From NCBI GenBank assembly GCA_034440495.1, contig JAWXCE010000006.1:1-61648 (forward strand): a stretch of 61,648 nucleotides of DNA, given 5' to 3'. Both the position numbers and the translations under genes were made by a program. Origin of the DNA: JAWXCE01 sp034440495. Its GTDB lineage: Bacteria; Pseudomonadota; Alphaproteobacteria; Rhizobiales; Rhodomicrobiaceae. The notes under the pieces were generated by a model, which saw only the letters and a list, made by a program, of their open reading frames with translations, had not been told where the DNA came from and did not search any database. This document shows positions 8,989 through 19,613 of this stretch, one piece after another. Each line of letters begins with the position of its first letter. Position 1 is the stretch's first letter.

Positions 8989-9681
8989 TCATGCGTTGGC
9001 TTCCGCCAGGCTGTTAGCATGCGATTGCAAAATCGTTTGATGGACATCGATCGCGGCTTCTAGTGTGTTGAAAAACATTAGATCGCCATTGTGCAGCACG
9101 ATGCCGGAGTCGCAATAGCTGCGCAGCGATGATAGGCCGTGCGAAACCATGATGACGTTGGCGCCGCGCAGCTTCGTCTTGAAATAACTGCGGCATCGCT
9201 CGCGAAACTGCTCGTCGCCAACCTCGGTGATTTCGTCGACCAGATAGGCGTCGAACTCAATGGCAAGGCTTATGCCAAAGGCGAGGCGGGCGCGCATGCC
9301 GGCCGAGTAGGTGGAGAATGGCATGCGGAAAAATGCGCCAAGTTCTGAAAACTCGCCGACAAACTGCTCTACTCGCCGCGAGTCCTCACCATAGATCCGC
9401 GCGACAAAACGGCAGTTTTCGGCGCCGGACAGCGAGCCATTGAAACTGCCAGCAAAGCCGAGCGGCCACGACACGCGGCAATGGCGGCGTATCGTGCCGC
9501 TGGAGGGCGATTCCACGCCTGCAATCATGCGCAACAAGGTGGATTTGCCAGCGCCGTTCGCGCCGAGGATGCCGACATTTTGCTGCGGAAACTCTCCTGT
9601 GAGCGTTTTCAAAACCGTTTTGCGCCCGGCTCCCACCTTGTAGTATTTGGATACGCCATCGAATGAGATGTAGTCGCTCAT
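8989..9681 (-). CDS. kpsT: Capsular polysaccharide ABC transporter ATPase (KpsT)
   Basis: The 230-residue ATPase energises capsule export. It has Walker A (GANGAGKSTLLRMIAG at about residues 39-54), a Q-loop-like PLGFAGSF segment, the relaxed signature YSAGMRARLAFGIS common to the KpsT/Wzt subfamily, Walker B (DAYLVDE) and the switch histidine in MVSHGLSS. Its length is normal for KpsT and lacks the C-terminal carbohydrate-binding extension of Wzt. That points to a capsule system rather than an O-antigen system with tail recognition. It lies 1 base from kpsM and 12 bases from kpsE. Confidence 0.9.
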   Translation of the reverse strand: MSDYISFDGVSKYYKVGAGRKTVLKTLTGEFPQQNVGILGANGAGKSTLLRMIAGVESPSSGTIRRHCRVSWPLGFAGSFNGSLSGAENCRFVARIYGEDSRRVEQFVGEFSELGAFFRMPFSTYSAGMRARLAFGISLAIEFDAYLVDEITEVGDEQFRERCRSYFKTKLRGANVIMVSHGLSSLRSYCDSGIVLHNGDLMFFNTLEAAIDVHQTILQSHANSLAEANA

Positions 9682-9682
9682 A

Positions 9683-10450
9683 TTATTGCACTCGATGCCG
9701 CATGGCGCGTTCCGCCGCCAACCCGATAAGGGTGGAAATAAGCGCCCATAACAGGACGTAAGTCACATCAAGGCCATAGGCTCGGTAGTTGAAATAAAAT
9801 CCATAGCGCATCAGCTCAACCGCGTGCAGGATTGGGTTCCAACTTAGAATATCACGCACTTTATCTGGCAGCGTTTCCGGAAGAAAGAAAATCCCGGAGA
9901 TGAAAAACAGCGGTCGTGAGAGCATTCCCTCAATATTTTTCCATGAGTCAAAGCGCACGCTAAGGACCGCGTTAATCACTCCGGTTCCAAACCCTAACAG
10001 AGCCATAAGTCCAATCGCTGCGACAACCGCTAGAAACCTTGCCGGTGGCTGGCATTCGAAAAATAAGATCAACACTCCAAAAATCAGAATGATTGCGACG
10101 AGACCGGTGGCGATTTCCAGCAAAGCGCGAGCGATCATGGTGTCAATTTGCTTGACAACCGGATAGTTCAGCAACGCCTGGTTTGCTTCTAATGCTGACA
10201 TGACGAAGGTGCAAACCCGGCGATAAATCTGGTACGGAAGCACGCCTGTTGCAAAAAACAGGAAGAGGTTGTCTCCAAATAGCGCTGGGCGTCCGAGCGC
10301 CATAAACATCAGCGTGAATGTAACGACCAACGCTACAGGCTCAGCTAACGCCCAGAAATACCCAAGTTGGGTCTTGCCGAAGCGCGTTCGAGTCTCCCGC
10401 AAAATTAGTGCGCCAATAACGCGACATTGTACGAGTGCTGCCTGTTTCAA
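9683..10450 (-). CDS. kpsM: Capsular polysaccharide ABC transporter permease (KpsM)
   Basis: The 255-residue membrane protein is of the ABC-2 type. The cytoplasmic N-terminus (LILRETRTRFGKTQLGYFWALAEP) is the family hallmark, and about six hydrophobic segments follow. The LFFISGIFFLPETLP and PILHAVELMRYGFY segments are the conserved C-terminal half of KpsM/RkpT-like permeases. It forms the channel with KpsT and passes the lipid-linked polysaccharide across the inner membrane. It sits between kpsT and kpsD in the export operon. Confidence 0.9.
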   Translation of the reverse strand: MKQAALVQCRVIGALILRETRTRFGKTQLGYFWALAEPVALVVTFTLMFMALGRPALFGDNLFLFFATGVLPYQIYRRVCTFVMSALEANQALLNYPVVKQIDTMIARALLEIATGLVAIILIFGVLILFFECQPPARFLAVVAAIGLMALLGFGTGVINAVLSVRFDSWKNIEGMLSRPLFFISGIFFLPETLPDKVRDILSWNPILHAVELMRYGFYFNYRAYGLDVTYVLLWALISTLIGLAAERAMRHRVQ

Positions 10451-10518
10451 GATGAATTTATACCGCCTTACGTGTGTGCCAATCGCGCCCCGTAATGTTA
10501 TTAGGCTGCGAAGTCAGC

Positions 10519-11670
10519 TTACTCGCTAATTATGACGCCGCCATTTCCAGCCACCGCGCCGACGGTGCTCGATCCTAGAGCTATCATTCGCAGCACCTTG
10601 CTCAACTCCACGCTTTTCGCGTTCGCGGTGTAAAGCACATCCTTGTCTTTCAGCATAAACCCGCGCGCCAGAAAGTAGGAGTTCGGATCGCGCAAGCTTA
10701 CACGGTAAACTACCGGGAAAACGTTACTGAACTTGGGATTTTGATAGTCTGGACGAAGAAGGCCAACGACGTCGCGAGACTCGTAACGAAACAGGAAAAG
10801 TCCTGTGGAGTCGGCCCGGCTGTCAAGCGGGCCACCGGCTGCGGCGATTGCTTCGAGCAGGTTGACGCGCGGAGAGTCGAATGCATAAACGCCCGGTTTT
10901 GGCACAGCGCCGAAGACCGTGTATTTTTTCGGCTCATGGCTCAGGTAAATCCGGTCGCCACCACTAATGTAAATGTTTTCGTCGTTATTGTCGACGACAG
11001 CATCCAGCAGTTGACTGCCCCTAGATTCCCCACGAATGAAGGTGATGTAGGTTTCACGGGCCGGAAACTTGGCGCCCCCAGCGGCGGCCACCACGTCTAA
11101 TAATCTGTCGCCTGATACGGATAAGGAGTACTTGCCAGGTTTAGCGACATCGCCACTGACCACGGCAGTGTTGCTTTCATTTTTCGTAATGGAAACAACA
11201 GCTTGTGGCTGTATGGCGCGATCCGACAAGCCTTTAACGATCGTTTGCTGCACTTGCAGCGGTGTTCTATTAAGAACCTCGATCATGCCTGCATAGGGCA
11301 ATGAAATGCGCCCCTGTTGATCGACGACAACATGAGGAAATTCTGCGTTGCGCTTGCCTTCGCTCGAAAATAGGCCGCCTTCGCCAGCCTCCCAGATGGT
11401 GATCGACAAGGTGTCGCCCATACCAATGCGGGCTTCCGGCGATTTTGCCGCCTTTTTTGGAAAGCGTTCGCTTAGGCCAATGGGGTTAAACCCCGACAAT
11501 GCTGCGACTGTCGCGTGATCAAGGTCGACCACGATATAATCGCCAGCCGACAGACCTCCGCCCTTCATCTCGATTTCGTCAGCCGTAGGGCCGGCCGCTG
11601 GAGTGAATGAGCAGGACACCATCCAAACGCTGGCGACGGCGCAAAACAAAACTTTAGTGACCTGACGCAA
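10519..11670 (-). CDS. kpsD: Outer-membrane polysaccharide export lipoprotein (KpsD/BexD/CtrA family)
   Basis: The 383-residue protein begins with a lipoprotein signal (lipobox VSC at residues 18-20), which places it at the outer membrane. It has the Poly_export domain (IGMGDTLSITIWEAGEG through ISLPYAGMIEV) and repeated SLBB-type segments (VSGDVAKPGKYSL and VFGAVPKPGVYAFDSPRVNLLEAIAAAGG). These are typical of Wza/BexD channels. It is the first gene of the export operon, so the operon promoter should lie in the 11.7-12.1 kb region upstream. The C-terminus (STVGAVAGNGGVII) may form part of the membrane ring. Confidence 0.88.
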   Translation of the reverse strand: MRQVTKVLFCAVASVWMVSCSFTPAAGPTADEIEMKGGGLSAGDYIVVDLDHATVAALSGFNPIGLSERFPKKAAKSPEARIGMGDTLSITIWEAGEGGLFSSEGKRNAEFPHVVVDQQGRISLPYAGMIEVLNRTPLQVQQTIVKGLSDRAIQPQAVVSITKNESNTAVVSGDVAKPGKYSLSVSGDRLLDVVAAAGGAKFPARETYITFIRGESRGSQLLDAVVDNNDENIYISGGDRIYLSHEPKKYTVFGAVPKPGVYAFDSPRVNLLEAIAAAGGPLDSRADSTGLFLFRYESRDVVGLLRPDYQNPKFSNVFPVVYRVSLRDPNSYFLARGFMLKDKDVLYTANAKSVELSKVLRMIALGSSTVGAVAGNGGVIISE

Positions 11671-12125
11671 AATGTATGACCCTGAAATGCTTTAAGCCAA
11701 GACGTCGTCCCAAACAGCTATTTGACTGTGTACTAACATTGATAAAAAGCAGGAGCAAATTTTTGAACGAACCAACTCTACTTTCGACCGAGGTGTTGCG
11801 TAAACGCTTCTGGGGCGCAGCTCAGACTACCAAGTATGCCCGTTTGATCGTATAAATTGTATTCAAAACTACATTAATTGTTTAAATGCAACGCATTGAA
11901 CGAAATATATGTTTGTTTACGGGGAGAGTTTCTCTTTAACGCTTGCGGAGAGGGTCAAAAGGTGCGCAATACAAACATTGAACGCAAAATAGAACTTTTA
12001 AGTTTAGATTTTAGGTCTCTTTGCTTTTAAGGAAGCAATCTGGTTGTAAAAAAAGTCTGATTATCGGTTTCGCTACAATCAATCACGTAATTGCAATAAC
12101 TACGTATGAAGTGCTGCGGTTAACT
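11671..12125. other. AT-rich divergent control region between capsule export and polyketide synthase operons
   Basis: About 455 bases separate kpsD on the minus strand from the synthase on the plus strand. The stretch is markedly AT-rich, with several TATA-like words, and must carry the promoters of both operons. A TTG-initiated extension of the synthase frame covers 12021-12125 but lacks the family's N-terminal pattern, so it is treated as leader. No RNA gene, repeat or clean operator was identified. Confidence 0.5.
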
Positions 12126-15100
12126 ATGATATCCAGAGTCAAAGCGATAACGCAGAAATCTATAAGCATTATTCATATCATAGGCCGTTCCTGCAGACTT
12201 CCTGCGGCGTCAAGCGTGGCTGATTTCTGGGCACTTTTGTCGGAAGGCCGCGCAGGGATAGGGCAAATTGGCGGCGATCGCTGGAACACCGCACATTATT
12301 ATCATCCTCTGCCCGCCCAGCGCGGAAAAACCTATACGTTCGCAGCAGGGATTATTGAGAGCCTTTGGAGTTTCGACGTGGAGGCGTTCGGTGTGTCCCC
12401 TCGCGAGGCGGCACAGATGGATCCGCAACAACGTCTTGCGATGAAGCTTGCGTGGGAGGCTCTGGAGGACGCGGGAATTATTGCCGCTGAACTGGGCGGC
12501 GAGCGGGTGGGCGTCTATGCAGGCGCATCCGCTGCCGATCATGGGAACCGCATGATTCTCGACCCCGCCCAGGGCGACACTTTCACCATGACGGGCAACG
12601 CGCTTTCCCTCATCGCAAACCGGGTTTCGCATCACTTCGACTTTAAAGGTCCCAGCCTCACCATAGATACGGCGTGCTCTTCCTCTCTGGTCGCGCTCCA
12701 TCATGCGGCGTCAGCACTGCGCTCCGGCGAAATTTCTGTGGCGGTGGTCATTGGGGTTAATGCTCTGCTCAATCCGGTGTCTTTCTCCGGCTTTGCCTCG
12801 GCGAGAATGCTGTCGCCAGAAGGTAAATGCCGGGCTTTCGGTGCCAATCCGCAAGGTTATGTGCGATCAGAGGGCGGCGTTGCGCTTGTGCTTGCCGCAG
12901 AAGGCGTAGGGCGCTCGCACGCGCAGTTGCTGGCGACCGGAGTTAACTCCGACGGTCATACATTCGGCGTTGCAATGCCTTCTCAACTTGCACAATCCAC
13001 CTTACTGACAGAGGTTTATCAGCGCGCGAGCGTTCATCCCGATGAAATTACATTCATCGAGGCGCATGGCACTGGCACGAAGGCGGGAGACGCCGCTGAG
13101 GCTGCGGCGCTCGGGCACGCTCTTGGCAAGCCGCGCTCGACAGCGCTTCCTATCGGGTCGGTAAAATCGAATATCGGGCACCTGGAGCCAGCCTCAGGTC
13201 TGGCCGGGGTTTTGAAAGCTATCCTCGCACTGGAGCATGATCTGCTCCCGATGAGCTTGCACACGCAAACTCTCAACCCCGACATCCCGTTTGTAGAGTT
13301 AAATCTTTGTGTCGCCCAAACGGCCATCGCGCTTCCGGCTGACTCCTTGCGCGGCATTGCGGGCATAAACTCTTTCGGCTTTGGCGGCGCAAATGCGCAT
13401 GCCGTCATCTCTCGTGACCGGCGCAAGCCGTCAGGTTCCCTCGTGAATGGAGCCTCACTGAACGGAGCTGATAAGTCCAGCGAGGCGCAGGCCGAAATTC
13501 TGCTCTTATCCGCTTACAGTGAGGCAGCTCTGAAAGCTATGGCGCGCGCCTATGCGCTTAGGATCGAGGGCGGCGCTGACTGGAGGAAGCTCGCAGTCTC
13601 CACTGCTTACGCCCGCGATCTGGCGCCGCACAGGCTCGCCGTGCGAGGCGGGGATGGCATCGCCGCCTTTCTTGCTGGTTTCGGCGATGGCGCTGAGAAC
13701 GCAAACACGAGCGCGGCGCGCGCCCTGGGCAAAAATCTGCAAACTGTGTTTGTATTTGCTGGCAATGGCTGTCAATGGGCTGGCATGGGCTTGAGCGCCT
13801 ATACTTCAAATGCTGCATTTCACCGCGAATTTGATCTTATCCGCGAGATTTTTAAATCTCAGGCCGGCTGGTCGCTTATCGAGGCGCTGAAATCGCCAGA
13901 ACTTGAGACGCGGCTGCAAAGCACAATGACTGGGCAGGCGTTGCTGTTTGCCATCCAGTCCGCTTCGTTCAAAGCTTTATACGAGATGGGGCTGACGCCG
14001 CAGGGTGTGTTGGGTCACAGCGTCGGCGAAGTGGCGGCGGCCTATGCGGCAGGCGCGCTAGACCGCAAGCAGGCTGTTAAAGTCATCGTGGAACGCTCGG
14101 CCCAGCAGGAAATGTCGCGCGGCTTGGGCGCGATGGCGGCTGTCTCTTTACCTGCCGCCGAAATGACGGCCCTGATGGAGAATGGGGGCGCTGACGCCGT
14201 TATCGCCGCACTCAATAGCCCAAACGCGGTCACGATTTCCGGAGCATCCGCTGATGTGGATCGTCTTATCGCGGTGGCGCGCGATAAAGGCGCGGGAGCA
14301 AAGCGCCTTGACCTCGACTATCCGTTCCACTCGCGTTTCATGGATCAGGGCCGCGACGCGCTTCTCGCCGCGCTGAATAGTTTGCGGCCCTCCACGCCGA
14401 AAATACCGTTTTACTCGACCGTTACGGGACGCGAGGTCTGCGAGCGCGATCTGGACGCCGCTTACTGGTGGAGAAACATCCGCGAGCCTGTGCAGTTCGA
14501 AAGCGCCGTGCGCGCCGCAGCGAGCGCTGGCGCTCAGGTCTTTATTGAAGTTGGCCCTCGCGCCATCCTTGGGGGCTACATAACCGCAACGCTTTCGGGT
14601 GGTGCGAGCAAGTTTTGCGTGCTGAAGTCGCTAGACAGGCGCGATACGGATGACAATGACCCGCTGTTGATGACATTTGCACGCGCGATGTCCCATGGCG
14701 CAATATTCGACCGTGGCAAAGCGTTCGGCAAGCGGCCTGCGGTTTTAGACGATCTGCCCCTGTATCCGTTTCAGGAGCAGGACCACAAGCTCATTCCCAC
14801 GGGTGAGGCTTTGCTGAAGCTCGCAATGCCGGGAACGCGTAACCACCCGCTGCTGGGGGAACAGCCGGTTGATGACGCCTGCATCTGGCGCGCGCATATG
14901 GATACCGCAATCCATCCGTTTCTGGCTGACCATAAGGCAGGCGGAAAAGTCATTCTGCCTGGGGCCGCATTCGCCGATATGGCGCTAGCCGCGGCATCGC
15001 GGTGGCTCAAGTCGCAAAGCGTCGAAATTCGCGACATGGACATCGTTCAGCCGCTTATTCTCGATGAGAATACTCTGTGCGAAACCCAGGTCAGGCTTTC

Positions 15101-18100
15101 GCCGGACAGCTCGGTTATCGAGATTAGCAGCCGGGATCGCTTCACCGACGACTGGCGCCGACACGCAACCTGCCGCTTTGCGATCATTCCTGCGGAGATG
15201 GCGTCCGGCCTAAGCGCTCCCCGCGAGTTCGATGTAAACGCCTTTGATCCGGCGCGCATATACGCCATCGCGAAACAGCGAGGGCTGGAGTATGGCCCAG
15301 CATTCAAACGCCTTGCGGCCCTAGCGCGGCCAACGAACGATGTGATCGAGTTGCGTCTGACCGCCTCTGAAATCGCAGGCGCCTTTTCGCTTCAGCCAAT
15401 GGAATTGGACGCATGTTTTCATGGCCTCTTCGCACTGCTCGACGGTGATGACGCCGAGACTATGGGGATGTCTGCCTATATCCCGGTCAGATTTGGCGCG
15501 TTGCGCCTCTATCATCCTGAGTCAAACATTCACACCGTGCGAATTACGGTCAACCGGGCCAGCGAACATTCGATTGAGGCGGATTTCGCGCTGTTTGACG
15601 GCGCCGGAAACCTGATCGCAACGCTGAACGAGGCACGCTTTAAGGCCGTGGCTTTTGTCACGCGCCCTCCTTTGGCGTCCATCGCGTATCATATGGCCGC
15701 AGAAAAAATCGCTCTCCCGGGCCTTCAAAACGTACTGCCGCCGATGACAAGCTTTGTAGCGTTCTCCGAGCGCGGCGGTGAGGAGGGCGATGCTCCGCAC
15801 GAAGCCCGTCTTCTGCTCGACGCCGCCGCATACCGGATCGCTTACGACGCCATGCGTGCAGTGGCGAGCGGCGGCCTCATCGATCTGCAAGCCGCTCAAA
15901 ATATGGGTTTGGTTCACCCTGAGCGGGTGGATTATTTTCATCGCCTAGTTTCATGGCTTCAGCACGCGGCGTTTGCTGAGGCTGAGGGGTCGTGCTGGCG
16001 GCTTTCGCCTGAATGTGTTCTCCCACAAGTGGCCGAGGTCATAGCGACTGTCGTCGCCGAACATCCCGGCTGGAGCGCGGAGTGTGTAATGGCGAGCCGC
16101 GCGACCGCGCTTTTACCACAGGCTCTGGCGATACCAGCGGATGAGGCGGTTTACTCGCAATCAACGCGCGATCATTTCACCCATTCGCCGCGTTTTCTGA
16201 AAGGTATTGAGGCCGTCACCGCTTGGGCGTTGCGAATTCGCAAAGGTATCGCGGATGGCGCACCGCTTCGCATATTGGAGCTTGGCGCTGGTTCTGGCGC
16301 GTTAACGCTGGCTCTTGCCTCAATAGTCGCGCCTGAGTCGGGTCGGCTTGTTTGTGCTGGGCCTAGCCAGACTATCCGCCGCATCTCACACTCCATGCGC
16401 GGCGCGATAGGGGTGGAGTTTACAGAACTCGATGCAGACGCCGCCACACGCATCGCCGCTGCAGGGCCTTTCGATGTGGTGGTTTCCGGGGAAGGATTGG
16501 GCGGCGTTATTGCTGACGCGCAAATTTTGAAGGCTGTGCGCGCGGCGATGGTGCCCGGCGGACTATTAGCCGCCACCTTGCTTTCACCCGGCGCATTTGG
16601 CGATGTTGTGCTTGGTCTGACAGGGATGGACACCGGACACCGGACGGCGGATGAATGGACGGCCGCGCTGCATGAGGCAGGTTTCATCGAGGCTTTCGCG
16701 TCGATGGTCGGCGACTTTATGACCTTAAGCGCCGTAGCGCCGCATTTAAATACTGCTTCAACGCCGCGCGAACTTCGCGCCGCGATTATCGTCGAGGATC
16801 CGCAAACCGATACGGAGTTTTCGCTAGCCACCAGCGCCTCGCTGAAAGATGCCGGTTTCTCCGTTTGGCCCGCTCGCGTTGAGACACTCAACCAAACCTT
16901 TGAAACCGCGCGCAAAGTCTTCCCGGCGCTCGCAGGACATATCGACATTGTGGATTTGACGGGCATTCCCACAACGTCGCCGAACGCTTCGGCGTGGCTG
17001 GCGAAGCGGCTGGCTGAGCTTCAACTTCAGTTAAGCCTGAGCGGAGCCGCTACAACTGTGTGGATAACCGCGCCCGGTGGCGCGCGGGCGGCAACGCCTG
17101 AAGTTGACGCTCCGTGTCCGCTGGCCGCCGCGCTCTGGGCGGGAGTCAGGACGGCGATGAATGAAAATCCAGGCGTCGCAATCCGCCTATCCGATTTCGC
17201 AGAAAGCTTGAGCGCCACCCAGCGTGCAAAGCGGCTGGCCGCATGGATAAGCCAGCCAGGCGGGGAGACGGAGCTTGTGCTGGCAAAAGACGCAGCATAC
17301 GCGCTGCGCGCCCGGTCAGGCATGCCGTTCAGCATGGGCGGGCAGCGCGCCGAGCATGCCGCGGTGCTGAAATCGGCGCAGCCCGGCTCCCTCGATCATT
17401 TGATATGGAGCCAGACCGAACGCCGCGCTCCCGGGAAAAGCGAAGTCGAAATCAGCGTAGAGGCGACCGGGCTGAACTTCCGCGACGTAATGTGGGCGCT
17501 CGGCATGCTGCCTCCGGAGGCGCTGGAGGATGGCTTCGCCGGGCCGACGCTCGGATTTGAATGCGCCGGACGTGTGGTGCGGACGGGTGAAGGCGTCGCA
17601 GACTTGCGCGCGGGCGATCTGGTGGCGGGAATGGCGCCAGCGGCCTTGTCGTCGCACGTCACTGTCGCCCGGCGCGCCCTCGCACTCGTTCCGCAGCATT
17701 TGAGCGCTGAAGCCGCTGCGACCTTGCCCGTAGCTTTTCTCACAGCCTATTATTCCCTCGTCCATCTGGCGAGGTTGGAGGAAGGCGAGTGGACGCTCAT
17801 TCATGGCGGGGCGGGCGGCGTCGGTTTGGCGGCGCTGCAAATTGCGCGGATGCGCGGCGCGCGCGTCATCGTCACGGCGGGTTCTAAGGAAAAGCGTGAT
17901 TTTCTGCGTATGCTTGGCGCCGAACACACCCTCGATTCCCGCTCGCTGGCCTTCACCGACGAGGTAAGGCGGTTGACTGGCGAAGGCCCCAGTGTGGTGC
18001 TCAATTCTCTCGCGGGTGAGGCGATGGAGCGCAGTATCGAATTGGTGCGACCGTTCGGCCGTTTCATCGAGCTTGGTAAACGCGACTTCTATGGCAACAC

Positions 18101-19613
18101 GAAAATTGGGCTACGTCCTTTCCGGCGCAACATTTCATACTTCGGCGTTGATGCAGACCAGCTTCTCGCCAGCCAGCCTATGTTGGCGGCGCGCATGCTG
18201 ACCGAGGTTATGGGTCACATCAATGCAGGCGATCTGACGCCGCTTCCATACCGGCGCTTTAGCGGGCATGAGGCAGGCGACGCCTTCCGGCTGATGCAGC
18301 AATCCGGGCATATCGGTAAAATTGTCATAACCCCGCCCACGCTCGACACGGTGGCTGCGACGCCCGCCCCAGCGCCATTTCACGCCTGCCCGGACGGTTT
18401 TCACGTCATTATTGGCGGTCTTGGCGGTTTCGGCCTTGAGACCGCCCGGTGGCTTGGTGACAGCGGCGCGCGCCGGATCGCCCTAGTCAGCCGCAGCGGC
18501 AAGCTGCGAGACGATCGGACAGCGAGCGTCCTTGATGCCCTCAGGCAAAGCGGCGTCGATATTCGGCAAATTGCTTGCGATGCAAGCAGCCGTGAGGCGT
18601 TGGAAACAATTTTGGCCCAGCTTCGACAGGAGGCGCGGATTGCGGGGGTCATTCATGCCGCCATGCTGCTGGACGACGCTCCACTCGCCCAGATAGACGA
18701 GGCGCGCCTTCAAGCTATCATCAGCCCCAAAGTTGCCATCGCCGACAATCTGCATGAGTTGACGCAAAACGATGCGCTCGGTTATTTCGTCCTTTATTCG
18801 TCGGTCAGCGCATTCATCGGCAATCCGGGACAGGCGGCTTACGCCGCAGCCAACGCCTATCTCGAAGCTCTGGCGGTCAGGCGCCGCAGCGAAAAACTAC
18901 CCGCACTTGCTGTGGGCTGGGGGCCAATTTCTGACGCGGGCTATCTCGCGCGCAATCTGGCGACAGCGGACATCATCCAGAGACGCATGGGCGCTCAAAC
19001 CTTCACGGCGCGTGACGCGCTAAATTGTCTCGGCGAGCTTCTCAGCTTGAGCCAGGCAGGGATTGGCGCGCCTGCGGTGACAATTGCGCCGATGGACTGG
19101 AACATGGCGGCGGCTTCGCTGGCGGTTTTTCAATCACCGGCGTTCGCTTCACTGAATAAAGGTCGCGATCAGGCGGCTATTGCATCCGCCGGGCCGTTCG
19201 AAGTCGCCGCGCTGATTGATGGCCTTAGCGAACACGAAGCGCGCCTGGTGATCGCGCGCTACATCGCCGAAGATGTCGCCTCGATTTTCCGCATGCCAGC
19301 GAGCGACATCAGCGGCGAACGGCCTCTGGCCGACCTTGGCATGGACTCGCTCATGCTCGTCGAGTTGCAGACTGCGGCGCAGTGGCGCTTTGGCTTTGAC
19401 ATCCCCCTGACCAGCGCCACCGATGCACTAACGATAAATAGCATCGCCTTTGGCGTGACCTCGCGGCTGCGCTCCGGAACCCGCATACACGACGACGCCG
19501 CGACAATGAACGGAATTTTGCGCGAACATGCAGGCGGGCCGGTCAACGACGTCGCGATCAAAACTTTATCCCGGCGTATACAGCTCGGTCGCAACGAAAG
19601 TCTTTTGGCATGA
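12126..19613 (+). CDS. rkpA: Type I polyketide synthase, single highly reducing module (RkpA-like)
   Basis: The 2495-residue multidomain enzyme has the order KS-AT-DH-MT-ER-KR-ACP. In KS the active cysteine is C184 in DTACSSS, with HGTGTKAGD and KSNIGH. In AT the serine is S632 in GHSVGE and the specificity patch reads YPFHS, closer to malonyl than methylmalonyl types. In DH, H936 lies in an HxxxGxxxxP motif and the second site is LDACFHG. The methyltransferase-like domain has LELGAGSGA at 1386. ER has GGAGGVGLAALQIA near 1893, KR has IGGLGGFG near 2095, and ACP has S2408 in LGMDSLM. Rhizobial RkpA makes a lipid needed for capsule production. The ATG at 12126 is preferred because KS motifs begin soon after. 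The stop overlaps the next gene by 4 bases. Confidence 0.88.
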   Translation: MISRVKAITQKSISIIHIIGRSCRLPAASSVADFWALLSEGRAGIGQIGGDRWNTAHYYHPLPAQRGKTYTFAAGIIESLWSFDVEAFGVSPREAAQMDPQQRLAMKLAWEALEDAGIIAAELGGERVGVYAGASAADHGNRMILDPAQGDTFTMTGNALSLIANRVSHHFDFKGPSLTIDTACSSSLVALHHAASALRSGEISVAVVIGVNALLNPVSFSGFASARMLSPEGKCRAFGANPQGYVRSEGGVALVLAAEGVGRSHAQLLATGVNSDGHTFGVAMPSQLAQSTLLTEVYQRASVHPDEITFIEAHGTGTKAGDAAEAAALGHALGKPRSTALPIGSVKSNIGHLEPASGLAGVLKAILALEHDLLPMSLHTQTLNPDIPFVELNLCVAQTAIALPADSLRGIAGINSFGFGGANAHAVISRDRRKPSGSLVNGASLNGADKSSEAQAEILLLSAYSEAALKAMARAYALRIEGGADWRKLAVSTAYARDLAPHRLAVRGGDGIAAFLAGFGDGAENANTSAARALGKNLQTVFVFAGNGCQWAGMGLSAYTSNAAFHREFDLIREIFKSQAGWSLIEALKSPELETRLQSTMTGQALLFAIQSASFKALYEMGLTPQGVLGHSVGEVAAAYAAGALDRKQAVKVIVERSAQQEMSRGLGAMAAVSLPAAEMTALMENGGADAVIAALNSPNAVTISGASADVDRLIAVARDKGAGAKRLDLDYPFHSRFMDQGRDALLAALNSLRPSTPKIPFYSTVTGREVCERDLDAAYWWRNIREPVQFESAVRAAASAGAQVFIEVGPRAILGGYITATLSGGASKFCVLKSLDRRDTDDNDPLLMTFARAMSHGAIFDRGKAFGKRPAVLDDLPLYPFQEQDHKLIPTGEALLKLAMPGTRNHPLLGEQPVDDACIWRAHMDTAIHPFLADHKAGGKVILPGAAFADMALAAASRWLKSQSVEIRDMDIVQPLILDENTLCETQVRLSPDSSVIEISSRDRFTDDWRRHATCRFAIIPAEMASGLSAPREFDVNAFDPARIYAIAKQRGLEYGPAFKRLAALARPTNDVIELRLTASEIAGAFSLQPMELDACFHGLFALLDGDDAETMGMSAYIPVRFGALRLYHPESNIHTVRITVNRASEHSIEADFALFDGAGNLIATLNEARFKAVAFVTRPPLASIAYHMAAEKIALPGLQNVLPPMTSFVAFSERGGEEGDAPHEARLLLDAAAYRIAYDAMRAVASGGLIDLQAAQNMGLVHPERVDYFHRLVSWLQHAAFAEAEGSCWRLSPECVLPQVAEVIATVVAEHPGWSAECVMASRATALLPQALAIPADEAVYSQSTRDHFTHSPRFLKGIEAVTAWALRIRKGIADGAPLRILELGAGSGALTLALASIVAPESGRLVCAGPSQTIRRISHSMRGAIGVEFTELDADAATRIAAAGPFDVVVSGEGLGGVIADAQILKAVRAAMVPGGLLAATLLSPGAFGDVVLGLTGMDTGHRTADEWTAALHEAGFIEAFASMVGDFMTLSAVAPHLNTASTPRELRAAIIVEDPQTDTEFSLATSASLKDAGFSVWPARVETLNQTFETARKVFPALAGHIDIVDLTGIPTTSPNASAWLAKRLAELQLQLSLSGAATTVWITAPGGARAATPEVDAPCPLAAALWAGVRTAMNENPGVAIRLSDFAESLSATQRAKRLAAWISQPGGETELVLAKDAAYALRARSGMPFSMGGQRAEHAAVLKSAQPGSLDHLIWSQTERRAPGKSEVEISVEATGLNFRDVMWALGMLPPEALEDGFAGPTLGFECAGRVVRTGEGVADLRAGDLVAGMAPAALSSHVTVARRALALVPQHLSAEAAATLPVAFLTAYYSLVHLARLEEGEWTLIHGGAGGVGLAALQIARMRGARVIVTAGSKEKRDFLRMLGAEHTLDSRSLAFTDEVRRLTGEGPSVVLNSLAGEAMERSIELVRPFGRFIELGKRDFYGNTKIGLRPFRRNISYFGVDADQLLASQPMLAARMLTEVMGHINAGDLTPLPYRRFSGHEAGDAFRLMQQSGHIGKIVITPPTLDTVAATPAPAPFHACPDGFHVIIGGLGGFGLETARWLGDSGARRIALVSRSGKLRDDRTASVLDALRQSGVDIRQIACDASSREALETILAQLRQEARIAGVIHAAMLLDDAPLAQIDEARLQAIISPKVAIADNLHELTQNDALGYFVLYSSVSAFIGNPGQAAYAAANAYLEALAVRRRSEKLPALAVGWGPISDAGYLARNLATADIIQRRMGAQTFTARDALNCLGELLSLSQAGIGAPAVTIAPMDWNMAAASLAVFQSPAFASLNKGRDQAAIASAGPFEVAALIDGLSEHEARLVIARYIAEDVASIFRMPASDISGERPLADLGMDSLMLVELQTAAQWRFGFDIPLTSATDALTINSIAFGVTSRLRSGTRIHDDAATMNGILREHAGGPVNDVAIKTLSRRIQLGRNESLLA

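Noticed and set aside
12021..12125. N-terminal extension of the polyketide synthase from a TTG
   Set aside because: The extension lacks any ketosynthase feature and lies in AT-rich leader. The ATG at 12126 gives a normal N-terminus.
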